From Desulfarculaceae bacterium (lineage in GTDB: Bacteria > Desulfobacterota > Desulfarculia > Desulfarculales > Desulfarculaceae): 64,000 bases of DNA. The notes beneath the pieces were generated by a model. The model had not been told where the DNA came from. It saw nothing but the letters and a program-made list of their open reading frames with translations, and did no database searches. The stretch lies in assembly GCA_021737645.1 (NCBI GenBank), contig JAIPDO010000008.1, positions 31,946-95,945 on the forward strand. Direction: 5' to 3'. Of the stretch, positions 25,116 through 33,572 are shown piece by piece. The position numbers and the translations under genes were made by a program. Every line of letters starts with the position of its first letter. The first letter of the stretch is position 1.

Positions 25116-25516
25116 GCCGCGCCCCGCTGGGCCAGCAAGGCTTCCAGGAGCATCAGGCCCAGTCGGCTGCCATTGGCGCTCACTTGAGTGATACCCTCAC
25201 TGTCCAGATTGTCCCAATGGCAACCGGCGGTGACCACCACCCTGCTCTCCAATTTGGCTGAGAGCAGCTCGGCGGTGGCCTGGGCTAGGCGGTCTTCCTT
25301 GTGGCTGGGATAGGTGAACACCGAGGCGGTGGCGCTGGTAATGGATGGGTCGGCCAGTGAGGGGCGCGGCGCGGCCACGGCCACCGCCCCCACGTGGGGC
25401 AGTTCACCGCCGGTGACCAGCACCACCAGGTCCGGCCCCACCCAATGGCACTGGGCGCTCAGGTCCAAGCGGCCGGAGCCGGTGCTGACCGTCAAGCTCT
25501 TGCTAATGGCGGGCAT
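25112..25516 (-). CDS. LpdD-like small protein (prenylated-flavin chaperone family)
   Basis: 134 residues from the ATG at 25516 after AGGAGGGG. The patches LVVLVTGGELPHVGAVA (30-46) and VVVTAGCHWDN (93-103) with SHKEDRLA (71-78) match what I remember of the LpdD-like family, named for a protein linked to prenylated-FMN-dependent UbiD decarboxylases. No ubiD or ubiX gene is in the window, so the partner is unclear. It overlaps the glycosyltransferase gene by 4 bases. The family call is from memory and should be treated as probable. Confidence 0.6.
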   Translation of the reverse strand: MPAISKSLTVSTGSGRLDLSAQCHWVGPDLVVLVTGGELPHVGAVAVAAPRPSLADPSITSATASVFTYPSHKEDRLAQATAELLSAKLESRVVVTAGCHWDNLDSEGITQVSANGSRLGLMLLEALLAQRGAA

Positions 25517-25621
25517 GGCCCCTCCTTGCGTCGTCTTTATCAAACCTAGTTTTCACCATAGGCCCGTTCGCCGGGACCATGCGCCCCGAACCAAGCGTTG
25601 TCCAGGGGCGTCCGGCGGCAG

Positions 25622-26404
25622 CTATTGCAGAGGAGGCAGCTTTTGGCCCTGGCTGAGGGCCCAGACATCCTCAAATGCCACCACCGGAGCCGGACCGCGC
25701 ATCACCACCCCGGAGGCCACAAAGGCCGGGGTGCCTTGCAGCTTAAAGGCCTTGGCCTCGGCCAGGTCTTCATCCAGACGCTTGGCCAGGACCTTGTCGG
25801 CCAGGTCCCGGGTAAGGCGAGCCTGGTCGATACCCAGCTTCTTCACCAGAGGCTGCACCGCTGAAAGCCCCTTCTCGGCGATGAAATCCTGGTCCTTGAA
25901 AATCTCCTGGTAGAAACGCCAGGCCTTGGCCGGGTCCTGGCGACCGATGGCCTCGTAGTACAGCGCCAATTGCCGGGACATATCCGAACCAGGCAAGTGC
26001 TTTACCAACAACTTGAAGCGGTGGGGGTCCTTGACCAGCAGGCGCTCCAGATTGTGGGCCGCCTGGCGGCAGGAAGGGCACAGGAAGTCGGTGTATTCCA
26101 CCACCAAAACCTTGGCCGCGGGCTCGCCCAAAAGAACCCGCTGGGGGTCTATCCTGGGCACCAGGGGATTGGCCAAGCCGCGCTTGATGTTGGCGCGCCA
26201 GATCATGCGCTGGCGGACTTCGCGGCCGTCCATGACCAGGTTGTACAACTCCACCTTGTGCTTGGAGAGCACCTCCATGATCACCTCGGGATGGTTTTTC
26301 AGGTAGGCCGCGATCTGGTCTTCGGTGGGCGGCTGGGCCCAGGCCAGGGCAGGCAAAAGACATAAGCAAAGCAAGAGTGCAAAGCCGAACCTTTTAGGAT
26401 GCAA
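25622..26404 (-). CDS. Periplasmic DsbA-family thiol:disulfide oxidoreductase
   Basis: 260 residues with a signal peptide (hydrophobic 7-21, cut after AWA at 23). After a helical region of about 70 residues comes a thioredoxin-like domain with active-site CPSC (Cys109, Cys112) and the cis-proline loop GTPAFV near the end. Members such as DsbA, DsbG or ScsC oxidise or isomerise protein disulfides in the periplasm. The extra N-terminal helical part is typical of the DsbG/ScsC-like subgroup, where it makes oligomers. It seems to be a single gene. Confidence 0.85.
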   Translation of the reverse strand: MHPKRFGFALLLCLCLLPALAWAQPPTEDQIAAYLKNHPEVIMEVLSKHKVELYNLVMDGREVRQRMIWRANIKRGLANPLVPRIDPQRVLLGEPAAKVLVVEYTDFLCPSCRQAAHNLERLLVKDPHRFKLLVKHLPGSDMSRQLALYYEAIGRQDPAKAWRFYQEIFKDQDFIAEKGLSAVQPLVKKLGIDQARLTRDLADKVLAKRLDEDLAEAKAFKLQGTPAFVASGVVMRGPAPVVAFEDVWALSQGQKLPPLQ

Positions 26405-26513
26405 GGCGCATATCCTCCTTGGTGCGCCGGCTCCTGACCGGCGTTGATGATATTTCTGAGATTAGCTTGCCACAGGCCGGCGACTTGCACAACCGCCCCG
26501 CCGATAGGGCGTA

Positions 26514-27611
26514 TCACAGCGCCTTGGCCACTACCATTTGGTTGCGCCCCAGGTTTTTGGCCCGGTACATGGCTTGGTCGGCCCGGTGCAAAAGCTGGTC
26601 CACGGTTTCTCCGGGGATGAACTCGGCAATACCGATGCTCAAGGTCACTTTCAAACCGGACAACCCCTCGCTGAACTCTAAACTGCGCACCTTCTCCACC
26701 AGACGCTGCCCCACGACCACTGCCGCGCTCTGGTCGGCCTGGGCCAGCACCGCCAAAAACTCCTCCCCTCCGAAGCGGGCCAGGCAATCAATTTCGCGCA
26801 ATTGGCGCGTCATCTCCTGGGAGGTTTTTTGCAGCACCAAATCACCCGCGTGGTGACCATAGCGATCGTTGACCTCCTTGAAATGGTCCAGGTCCAAGAA
26901 ACAGATTGCAAAGCAGTACCCGCCGCGATCGGCCAATGCCTTTTGCCTGTTCAAAAAGCTCATGGCGTGCCGGCGGTTCCACAGGCCGGTCAGTTCGTCG
27001 GTCTCCACCAGGTGGCTGATCTTCTCCATGGCCTCGGAGAGCAACCCTCTTTGCTTGCGGTACTTGCGCCTGAGGGCGCTCAGGCTGGATCCCATCAAGG
27101 CGAAAGTGGTCATCACCACCGAAAAACATAACCACTGAATATACTCCACCCTCAGGTTGAGTATCTCCACTTGGTTGTACACGATGGCGAATATCACCAG
27201 ACCATATCCTACGATGGCCATGGCGCTGATAATCAGGAATGCTTTGAGGCGTAGGCGGAAGGCCCCGAAGATCATCACCAGTAGGTAGTACATCAGCACC
27301 ACCATGCGCAGGTCGTAGATGAAATAGACGGTGATCATGATACAGATGGTGGCCCAGGCCATCTGGTACAGGGTAAGGCTGGGGTCTTTAAAGCGCTTGT
27401 TGAGCCCGGAAATAATCAGCACCGGAAAGCTGAGGTGCACCAGCCAGAACAGGCTGAACATGCCAAAAAATTCTTGAGGGGTCGCCCGGAAAAAATTCCA
27501 CTTCAAGAACACCCAGCACAAGCAGGTGTGCACCGCCCCTCCGGCAATGGCCAAAAGGGTACGCCTCAGGCGTAATGCCTGTTTAGGGTCTTCCATGGCG
27601 GGAAAAAGCAT
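26514..27611 (-). CDS. Membrane-bound diguanylate cyclase (GGDEF domain)
   Basis: 365 residues if it starts at the ATG at 27611 (AAGGGC upstream); ATG 27596 or 27662 are possible. Six hydrophobic helices fill the first 180 residues (a MASE-like sensor of unknown ligand), a short coiled linker follows, then a GGDEF domain with active site GGEEF, so it should make cyclic-di-GMP. The inhibitory site motif RxxD is present as REID, five residues before GGEEF, so product inhibition is likely. Monocistronic by context. Confidence 0.9.
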   Translation of the reverse strand: MLFPAMEDPKQALRLRRTLLAIAGGAVHTCLCWVFLKWNFFRATPQEFFGMFSLFWLVHLSFPVLIISGLNKRFKDPSLTLYQMAWATICIMITVYFIYDLRMVVLMYYLLVMIFGAFRLRLKAFLIISAMAIVGYGLVIFAIVYNQVEILNLRVEYIQWLCFSVVMTTFALMGSSLSALRRKYRKQRGLLSEAMEKISHLVETDELTGLWNRRHAMSFLNRQKALADRGGYCFAICFLDLDHFKEVNDRYGHHAGDLVLQKTSQEMTRQLREIDCLARFGGEEFLAVLAQADQSAAVVVGQRLVEKVRSLEFSEGLSGLKVTLSIGIAEFIPGETVDQLLHRADQAMYRAKNLGRNQMVVAKAL

Positions 27612-27788
27612 ATAAGCCCTTGCGCGGACCCGCCCGGCACCCGACAGCCCACCCCTGACCATGGAAGCTGCCGGGCAGGCAATTAAAAGGCTTCACTGTC
27701 AGGGTCTAATGTATATCTTACCCAGGTTATCGGCTGAAATGGGGCTCCTTTTTTAAGCGTAGCTTCTTGCGCAAGCCCCTGGCGGCCC

Positions 27789-28877
27789 TTAGTAAAGCTC
27801 CTGGCGATGTTTGGTGAGCCGCACCGCACCCTGGGCGCTCACCCAAAAGGTGTCTTCCACCCTTAGGCCGCCCACGGCGCGGTCATAGGCCGTGGTCTGC
27901 ATCAGGGCCACCACCATGTTCTCTTTCAGCTCGGTGGAGCTGCCCTTCTCGATAACCGGATGAAACTCCGACTGCCTAAGGCCCACCCCGTAGCCCATAT
28001 CGCTGGGCAGCAGACGCTCCAGGCCCTTGGTGGCAAACACCCGCCTAGCGGCTTCGTACACGTCCTTGGCCAGGGCGCCGGGATTCATGGCCCCGGCCGC
28101 CGCTTCCTGGGCCCGAAACACCAGGCCCAGGCGGTCGCGCTGCTCGGGAGTGGGCTCGCCCACAAAGGTGGTGCGGCACAGGTCAGAGGAATAGCCGGCG
28201 ACCACCGCGCCCAGGTCGATCACCACCGCCTCGCCGGGCTGCATGATCTTGGGCGAAGCGATGGGATGGGCCAACAGGGTGCGATCGCCCGAGGCCACGA
28301 AGGTGCTGAAGGCGGTGCGCAGGGACCCGGCCTTGCGCATCACGTACTCCGCCTCGGCGGCAACCTCCAGCTCGCTTATTCCAGGAGCCACGGCGGCCAG
28401 GGCGGCCTCCATTGCCTGGTCGGCCATGGCCGCGGCGGCCTTGATGTGCTCCAGTTCCTGGGGAGCCTTGATGGCCCTGAGTTGGTCGATCACCGGGGTG
28501 ATGTGCACCAGCTCGGCCTGGGGAAATTCGGAGGTAAGCAATTCGTATTGCCGGGCCACCATGAAGTCTTTTTCTATGCCGATGCGCTTGGGTTCGGGCC
28601 CGCCCTGCTTCTTGAGCATCTTTATCATGCGCCCCAACAGAGTCTGTTCGGGGAAGACATAGGTGCCCACCCGCTCCAGCGAGCACTGTTCGCGGGCCTC
28701 GGGGGCGTCCAGCCACAGGGTGCAAAAAATCGGCTCCTGCCTGGCGGTCACCAGCACCCCGGAGCACACCGAGGCATAACCGGCAATGTAAAAAACATCG
28801 TGAGGCTTGAGAACGAAGGAGGCGTCAAGCTCCAGGGAGTTCAATTCTTGCTGTAGGCGGTCGATGGCGGCTTGCAT
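27789..28877 (-). CDS. M24 (Xaa-Pro peptidase/creatinase) family protein with degenerate metal site
   Basis: 362 residues: creatinase N-terminal domain (1-130) and pita-bread M24 domain (140-362). In active aminopeptidases five residues (Asp, Asp, His, Glu, Glu) bind two metals. Here Asp221 (VIDLGA), Asp232 (SSDLCRT) and Glu341 (RVEDTF) are kept, but the metal His of GHGxGL is Tyr296 (GYGVGL) and the Glu of the MVxTIEP motif is replaced (MVVALMQTT). It may be a non-metal hydrolase like creatinase or a non-catalytic protein. It lies downstream of iorB but beyond a terminator, so it is probably transcribed separately or by read-through. Confidence 0.85.
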   Translation of the reverse strand: MQAAIDRLQQELNSLELDASFVLKPHDVFYIAGYASVCSGVLVTARQEPIFCTLWLDAPEAREQCSLERVGTYVFPEQTLLGRMIKMLKKQGGPEPKRIGIEKDFMVARQYELLTSEFPQAELVHITPVIDQLRAIKAPQELEHIKAAAAMADQAMEAALAAVAPGISELEVAAEAEYVMRKAGSLRTAFSTFVASGDRTLLAHPIASPKIMQPGEAVVIDLGAVVAGYSSDLCRTTFVGEPTPEQRDRLGLVFRAQEAAAGAMNPGALAKDVYEAARRVFATKGLERLLPSDMGYGVGLRQSEFHPVIEKGSSTELKENMVVALMQTTAYDRAVGGLRVEDTFWVSAQGAVRLTKHRQELY

Positions 28878-28930
28878 GGCGTCGTCTCCGGTTGCCCCTG
28901 ATGCAGCGGGGCTTGGTGAGGGTATGAGAA

Positions 28931-28970
28931 AGGCCCGGACGCACCGGGGGAGTTTCCGGTGGCCGGGCCT
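28931..28970 (-). terminator. Terminator of the iorAB operon
   Basis: Minus-strand stem AGGCCCGG / CCGGGCCT at the two ends (28970-28963 and 28938-28931) with inner CCGG pairs, followed by TTCTCAT. It lies 59 bases after the iorB stop. Confidence 0.65.
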
Positions 28971-29028
28971 CTATTGTAACGCCGCCCCCCTGAGCGGCGC
29001 CAGGGGACGGAAGCGTGGGGCGAGGGGT

Positions 29029-29637
29029 CTAGGCCACGGTGTCAATACCCCGCTGCAAAGCCTGGTAGTTGAGCTCCAGCTTGCCGGCCGGGAAGGTGGA
29101 GCGCATATCCTCCTTGACCTCTTCCTCGCTGATGGGCAGCAGCTTGGCGCCCAACACAGCGCCCAGGAGCACGATGTTGGACACGATTGGCGCGCCCAAC
29201 TCCACCGCGATATCCGTGGCCGGAACGAACAGGGCCTTTTGGCTCAGTCCCTCGATGGCCGCGCGCAGCTTCTGGTCGCTGGGGTATTCGTTGCGCCCGG
29301 CCAACACACCCACCGGCATGGTGGTCTGGGTGTTGCTGATGGTCACCACCTTCTCATTACCGAAGTTGGAGAGCATGCGCAGGGTTTCCAACGGCTCCAG
29401 GCTGACGATAAGGTTGGCCACGCCCTTGGGGATCAAGGGGCCGTAGGTGCGCGTCTTGGAGATACGCAGGCTGCTGAACACCGAGCCGCCGCGCTGGGCC
29501 GCGCCAAAGGTCTCACCGATGGCCAGGTAATAGCCGTTGTTGGCCAGGATGCGTCCGATGAGCCGGGCGATGAGGATGTTGCCCTGGCCGCCCACGCCGC
29601 AAACGATCAGATTGTAGGGGTCCGTGGCAAGGCTCAT
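29029..29637 (-). CDS. iorB: Indolepyruvate:ferredoxin oxidoreductase beta subunit
   Basis: 202 residues. IorB is the gamma-domain-like subunit of the enzyme that oxidises aryl pyruvates (from Trp, Phe, Tyr) to aryl-acyl-CoA with reduction of ferredoxin. The N-terminus NLIVCGVGGQGNIL and the patch GAAQRGGSV are family signatures. It overlaps iorA by 4 bases and ends the operon before a terminator. In anaerobes the enzyme may also run toward amino-acid synthesis from aryl-acyl-CoA. Confidence 0.93.
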   Translation of the reverse strand: MSLATDPYNLIVCGVGGQGNILIARLIGRILANNGYYLAIGETFGAAQRGGSVFSSLRISKTRTYGPLIPKGVANLIVSLEPLETLRMLSNFGNEKVVTISNTQTTMPVGVLAGRNEYPSDQKLRAAIEGLSQKALFVPATDIAVELGAPIVSNIVLLGAVLGAKLLPISEEEVKEDMRSTFPAGKLELNYQALQRGIDTVA

Positions 29638-31553
29638 TTGGCCACCTCCTGTATCTCAATAGCCTTGAAGGGGCAGACCGAGGCGCAAACGCCGCAGCCG
29701 GGGCAGGCGTCTTCGCGGATGCCGGCCTTGCCGGTCTCCGGGTCCTTGAGCAAGGCGGGGCAACGGAACTTGCTGTAGCAGGTGCCGCACTCTTCGCCTT
29801 TGCACTTGTCTTGGTTGACCACCACCTTGTGGGGCTTGGTCTTTTGGGCCTTCATGCGCACCAGCTCGCAGGTGCGGCGCAGCACCAGAATGCGTACGCC
29901 CTCTTTCTGCGCCATGAGGCCGCGCAGGGCCTTGGTGGTGCCCCTCAGGTCAAAGGGATCGGCCACTGTCACCGGCACGCCCAGGGCCTCGCACAGCTTG
30001 ACCACGTCGATGCGTGGCGCGTCGTCGCCCACCGCGTTGTAGCCCACGCCCGCGTGGGCCTGGAAGCCGGTCATGGCCGTGGCGTCGTTGTCCAGCACCA
30101 CATGGATGAGGTTGGACTGGTTGTAGATGGCGCTGACCAGGCCTGGCAAAACCGCGTGGAAGAAGGTGGAGTCGCCGCAGATGCTCACCACCGGCTTGTC
30201 CCAGCCGAACTTGTGCATCTGGCCCAGACCGGCGGACAGGCCGATGCTCGAGCCCATGGCGTGCAGCATGTTCATCTGGCACTTGCCCTCGGGGAACACA
30301 TCCAGGGTGTAACAGCCGATGTCGCCGGTGACGAAGACTTCTCCGCCCTCGGCCTTGATGGCATTGTCCAGGGCCCAGAAGCTGCCCCGGTGGGGGCAAC
30401 CGGGGCACCAAGTGAGGCCGCGGCTGATTAAGAGGTCATCGGTGACCTCCCTGAGCTTGGCCTGGTAGGCCTCGCTGGGGCCTTGGTAGGCCTTGCCGGT
30501 GATCTTGCTCAGGGCGTCCAGGGCGCGGTCGGGAGTGATCTCCCCGCCCATGGGCACGTGGCCGGACTCCTTGCCCAACACCTGGACCTGGGCGGCCTCG
30601 GTGCCGTTGAGGGCGTCCTTGACCAGCACCTCCACCACCGGGTCCACCTCTTCCAGGATCAGGATCTGCTTTGCGGTCTTGGCGTGCTTGCGCACCAGAT
30701 CCAATGGGAAGGGCCACAGGGTGGCCAGCTTGAGCACGCCCACCTGGTCTTGCAGGCCCAGCATGCCCAGGGCCTCCTGGCCACAGGACAGGCCGTTGCC
30801 GCTGGCGATCACCAGCAGCTCGGCGTCCTCGGGCCCGAAGTGCTGGTTGAACTTGGAGGCCTCGAACACCTCCTTGATCTTGTCCAGCCGTTCCAGAGCC
30901 AATTGGTGGTGGACCTTGCCCAGGTAGGGGTTGATCGCCGCGTTGCAGTCGGGATGGGCCTGGCCCACCGTGGCCTCGGGCAAGGGGCCCAGTTCCACGA
31001 TGCTCGAGCCGTGGGACAGCCTGGTGTAGCTGCGCAGGAAAACGTAGCAGCCATACTCGCGGGAAAGATCGAAGCAGTAGCGGATCATCTCCCGCGCCTC
31101 GTTCACGCTGGTGGGCTCCAGCATGGGGGCGTAGGCGAAGCGCGCCTGCCAGCGGCTGTCGGTCTCGTCGCCGCTGGAGTGGGCGTCGGGGTCGTCGCAA
31201 ACCACCACCACCAGGGAGCCGCCCTGGTCGCCCAGGCCGGTAAGGCTGGCATGGGTCAAAAAGTCCAGGGCCACGGCCAGACCGGCGTTCTTCATGGCCG
31301 AGAGGCTGTTGAGCCCGGCCACCGCCGCCGCCGTCGCGCCCTCGCAGGCCACCTTTTCATTGGACGACCATTCCACGTGCATGCCGCGCTCTTTGGCCAC
31401 CCGGGAAAGGCGCTCGATGATCTCCGAAGAAGGGGTGCCGGGGTAGGCCGAGGCGAAGTTCACGCCCGCTTCCAGGGCTCCCCGAACCAGGGCCTCGTTA
31501 CCCAGCAGAAAGACCTTCTCGATCTCTGCCGTCTTTGATTTTTGGTCGCTCAT
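29634..31553 (-). CDS. iorA: Indolepyruvate:ferredoxin oxidoreductase alpha subunit
   Basis: 639 residues. Thiamine-diphosphate subunit of IorAB: pyrimidine-binding part at the N-terminus (LLGNEALVRGALEAGV, AYPGTPSSE), transketolase C-like middle, ThDP-binding part with GDIGCYTLDVFPE and ICGDSTFFHA, and a C-terminal ferredoxin domain from about residue 570. The last four cysteines CPGCGVCASVCP fit a standard 4Fe-4S cluster; the first set reads CKGEECGTCYSKFRCP, with altered spacing as usual for IorA. Upstream lies a long sparse region with a possible leader peptide and terminator (31916-32063). Confidence 0.95.
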   Translation of the reverse strand: MSDQKSKTAEIEKVFLLGNEALVRGALEAGVNFASAYPGTPSSEIIERLSRVAKERGMHVEWSSNEKVACEGATAAAVAGLNSLSAMKNAGLAVALDFLTHASLTGLGDQGGSLVVVVCDDPDAHSSGDETDSRWQARFAYAPMLEPTSVNEAREMIRYCFDLSREYGCYVFLRSYTRLSHGSSIVELGPLPEATVGQAHPDCNAAINPYLGKVHHQLALERLDKIKEVFEASKFNQHFGPEDAELLVIASGNGLSCGQEALGMLGLQDQVGVLKLATLWPFPLDLVRKHAKTAKQILILEEVDPVVEVLVKDALNGTEAAQVQVLGKESGHVPMGGEITPDRALDALSKITGKAYQGPSEAYQAKLREVTDDLLISRGLTWCPGCPHRGSFWALDNAIKAEGGEVFVTGDIGCYTLDVFPEGKCQMNMLHAMGSSIGLSAGLGQMHKFGWDKPVVSICGDSTFFHAVLPGLVSAIYNQSNLIHVVLDNDATAMTGFQAHAGVGYNAVGDDAPRIDVVKLCEALGVPVTVADPFDLRGTTKALRGLMAQKEGVRILVLRRTCELVRMKAQKTKPHKVVVNQDKCKGEECGTCYSKFRCPALLKDPETGKAGIREDACPGCGVCASVCPFKAIEIQEVAK

Positions 31554-31915
31554 TGATTCCTCATTTTTCTGCTGGTCCGATCCACCTAGGCAATGTCCAA
31601 AGCTTGTTATTTCTGACCGCCGCTATTGGCCCCAGCTCATCGGGGAGTCCTTCTTAGGGCGAAGGAGATATGAAGCATTTCCACCTGTAGGATGTCCAGG
31701 GCGTAGGTGAACGCGCAATATAACTGCACCAGAGACCAGGTTATGGGGGTACCGGCGATCAATCTTTTCTTTACCTGGGGGGCCAACGTTTATCCCCTTA
31801 AATGTCCACCGGCGCCGGCCCTGGTGGGGCGCGGCGTCAGGGGGCGAAAATCACAGCCTGTGCCAGAGGCGGCAGGGGCAAGTCTTGGGCCTCTTCCGGC
31901 CGTTAAAATTTAAAA
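31554..31915. other. Non-coding stretch upstream of iorA
   Basis: About 360 bases between iorA and the hairpin at 31916. I see no convincing gene. A 68-codon plus-strand frame at 31707 has no ribosome site. AAGGAGAT stands at about 31663 on the plus strand but leads only to a six-codon frame. It should contain the iorA promoter and leader, but no clear boxes were found. Confidence 0.4.
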
Positions 31916-31964
31916 GCGGGGGCGCCGTGTGTGCTGTGCCTAGGTGATTAATTGGCGCCCCCGC
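31905..31964 (-). terminator. Long-loop terminator after the 29-residue ORF, upstream of iorA
   Basis: On the minus strand GCGGGGGCGCC (31964-31954) pairs perfectly with GGCGCCCCCGC (31926-31916) across a 27-base loop and is followed by TTTTAAATTTT. It lies 10 bases after the stop of the small ORF at 31974. The 11-bp GC-only stem with a T-rich tail is a good intrinsic terminator. Confidence 0.65.
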
Positions 31965-31973
31965 CTGGGGGGC

Positions 31974-32063
31974 TTAACTGGCCGCGCCCTCGGGCAGGCT
32001 TAGGCTCAGCCCCAACAAGGCCACGCCGGCCGGGGCCAATGCCTTAAATCCTTTTTCCCTCAT
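31974..32063 (-). CDS. Possible 29-residue hydrophobic peptide gene
   Basis: A short frame with its own signals: GGAG 8 bases before the ATG at 32063, 29 codons, stop TAA, then a terminator. The peptide has a basic start (MREKGFK), a hydrophobic middle (ALAPAGVALLGLSLSL) and an acidic end. The frame is open upstream to a TTG at 32168; that longer version (64 residues) carries five tryptophans in its first 34 codons but has no ribosome site. It may be a small membrane peptide or a leader peptide for the iorAB operon, which lies 420 bases downstream on the same strand. A TTGACA box stands at 32303-32298 but the -10 is unclear. It resembles nothing I know. Confidence 0.35.
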   Translation of the reverse strand: MREKGFKALAPAGVALLGLSLSLPEGAAS

Positions 32064-32653
32064 ATCCCACACTCCTGCGTTCCACGTTCTGCTAAAACAA
32101 GTTGTTGTTTTCTGGAACCGGGAACCGGACCATTTGCTCATCTGCCCACTGCCCCACCAAACGATCAAGCGCGAGGCAACACGGTAAGGACAAAATTGCC
32201 GGGACGACCCGATGACGTATCTGCAATAGCGCGCTGTATAGTTTCTTATTGTGAAGTATGCTATGCATGTTATAAATTACTAGGCACTAGCGGCCTCTGT
32301 CAAGTTTTTTTAAAGGCAAAAAAACAAGGCATCGGCGCCCGGCTGGGCAGAGCCCTAGGTGATCGCTAGAATATGAAGTAGACTGAGTGCCTCAAACAGC
32401 GGCGCTAACGGGCTTTAAACAAGGTCCCAATACGGCTGGGGAGGCGCCAAGCGGGACTGGCGAGGAAAACATCTTTTACCTATATATATCTTGAACAGGC
32501 TAAGCTATTACTTAAGCAAGTGCCCTGCCTGCCAAACTCGGTAAGGATGCGGCCTTGGGGCCGGCACGACTTCAACCTTTTAACTCACGGGGGCCAGGCA
32601 TGTTTTTTTACTGCAAGCTAATAAGTGGCGGCGATTTGCCACCGTTTTTTCCC
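32064..32653. other. Sparse AT-richer intergenic region
   Basis: About 590 bases with no supported gene on either strand. Notable bits: TTGACA on the minus strand (32303-32298), which could drive the small ORF at 31974; the near-palindrome ATGCTATGCAT around 32259; and a local drop in GC between 32220 and 32340 and again near 32480-32510. The right end leads into the IclR promoter. Confidence 0.35.
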
Positions 32654-32683
32654 TTGACAGGGTGGGCCGGGCAAGAATATGGT
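32654..32683 (+). promoter_or_regulatory. Putative promoter of the IclR gene
   Basis: TTGACA (32654-32659) and TATGGT (32678-32683) with an 18-base spacer. Just after it, GAATT-GAGG-AATTC (around 32690-32703) is a short inverted repeat overlapping the ribosome site, a possible autoregulatory operator. Confidence 0.5.
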
Positions 32684-32708
32684 ATATTTGAATTGAGGAA
32701 TTCATAAT

Positions 32709-33518
32709 ATGAAAAGTAACGGTAACGGCGACAACGGAAAATACCGCATCAAGGTGCTTCAGAAAGCCTTCCGGCTTTTGGAGTTGTTCCACGAAAAGAT
32801 GGAAGAACTCTCGGCCACCGAGATCACCGAAAAGCTGCAATACAACAAGACCACTGTATTCCGGATCATTTCCAACCTGGAAGAGGAAGGATATCTGGAA
32901 AAGAACCCCGAGACGGGCAAGTACCGCCTTGGGATGAAGCTCTTTTTCCTGGGCAGCTTGGTCAAGCCATATCGCCATCTCAAAAGCACGGCCAAGCCTC
33001 TTCTGCGCAGCCTTAACCAGCAGACCGGCGAGACGGTCCACCTGGCGGTGTTGCACAAAAATCAGGCTTTGTACCTCGACAAGATCGAGAGCAATCACAA
33101 CGTAAGGGTGGTTGTCTCCCAGATAGGGCAAAAGCTGCCCGCCCATTGCTCGGGAGTGGGCAAGGTTCTGTTGGCTTTTTTGCCCGAGGACAACGTCAAG
33201 CAAGCGGTGGAAGAGACCGGCCTGCCCGCCTTCACCCAGAACACCATCACCACCTGGAACCAGCTCAGACTGGAGTTGGAAAAGGTGCGCGCGCAGGGTT
33301 TTGCCCAAGACAACGAAGAAATTGAAATGGGACTCAAATGCGTGGCCGCGCCGGTGTTCCTGGACAATCAGGTGGTAGCGGCGCTGAGCGTTTCGGTTCC
33401 CAAGGACCGCTATGAAAAAACTCCCCACGACATTACTCGCATGGTGGTGCAGGCAGCCCACGAGTTGAGCGGAGTGTTGCAGGATTCCATAGTCAACCTC
33501 AGGCCCACGGCGGATTGA
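32709..33518 (+). CDS. IclR-family transcriptional regulator
   Basis: 269 residues. N-terminal winged helix (about 15-80; ELSATEITEKLQYNKTTVFRIISNL) and a C-terminal GAF-like effector domain (about 90-260) with LPAHCSGVGKVLLAFLPE, a family hallmark. IclR proteins sense small carboxylates or aromatics and control nearby catabolic genes. It stands 54 bases ahead of a plus-strand gene series (ferredoxin, LarA-like, NadC-like, MPT-binding, hydratase) and probably regulates it and itself. GAGGA lies about 10 bases before the ATG. Confidence 0.93.
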   Translation: MKSNGNGDNGKYRIKVLQKAFRLLELFHEKMEELSATEITEKLQYNKTTVFRIISNLEEEGYLEKNPETGKYRLGMKLFFLGSLVKPYRHLKSTAKPLLRSLNQQTGETVHLAVLHKNQALYLDKIESNHNVRVVVSQIGQKLPAHCSGVGKVLLAFLPEDNVKQAVEETGLPAFTQNTITTWNQLRLELEKVRAQGFAQDNEEIEMGLKCVAAPVFLDNQVVAALSVSVPKDRYEKTPHDITRMVVQAAHELSGVLQDSIVNLRPTAD

Positions 33519-33572
33519 GCCCTAGAATTTCCCCGGCTCGGCCGCGCCTGGCGCATGGGTTAGGAGAATGAA

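Noticed and set aside
31707..31913. 68-residue plus-strand ORF upstream of iorA
   Set aside because: No ribosome site and no recognisable features; lies in sparse intergenic DNA.
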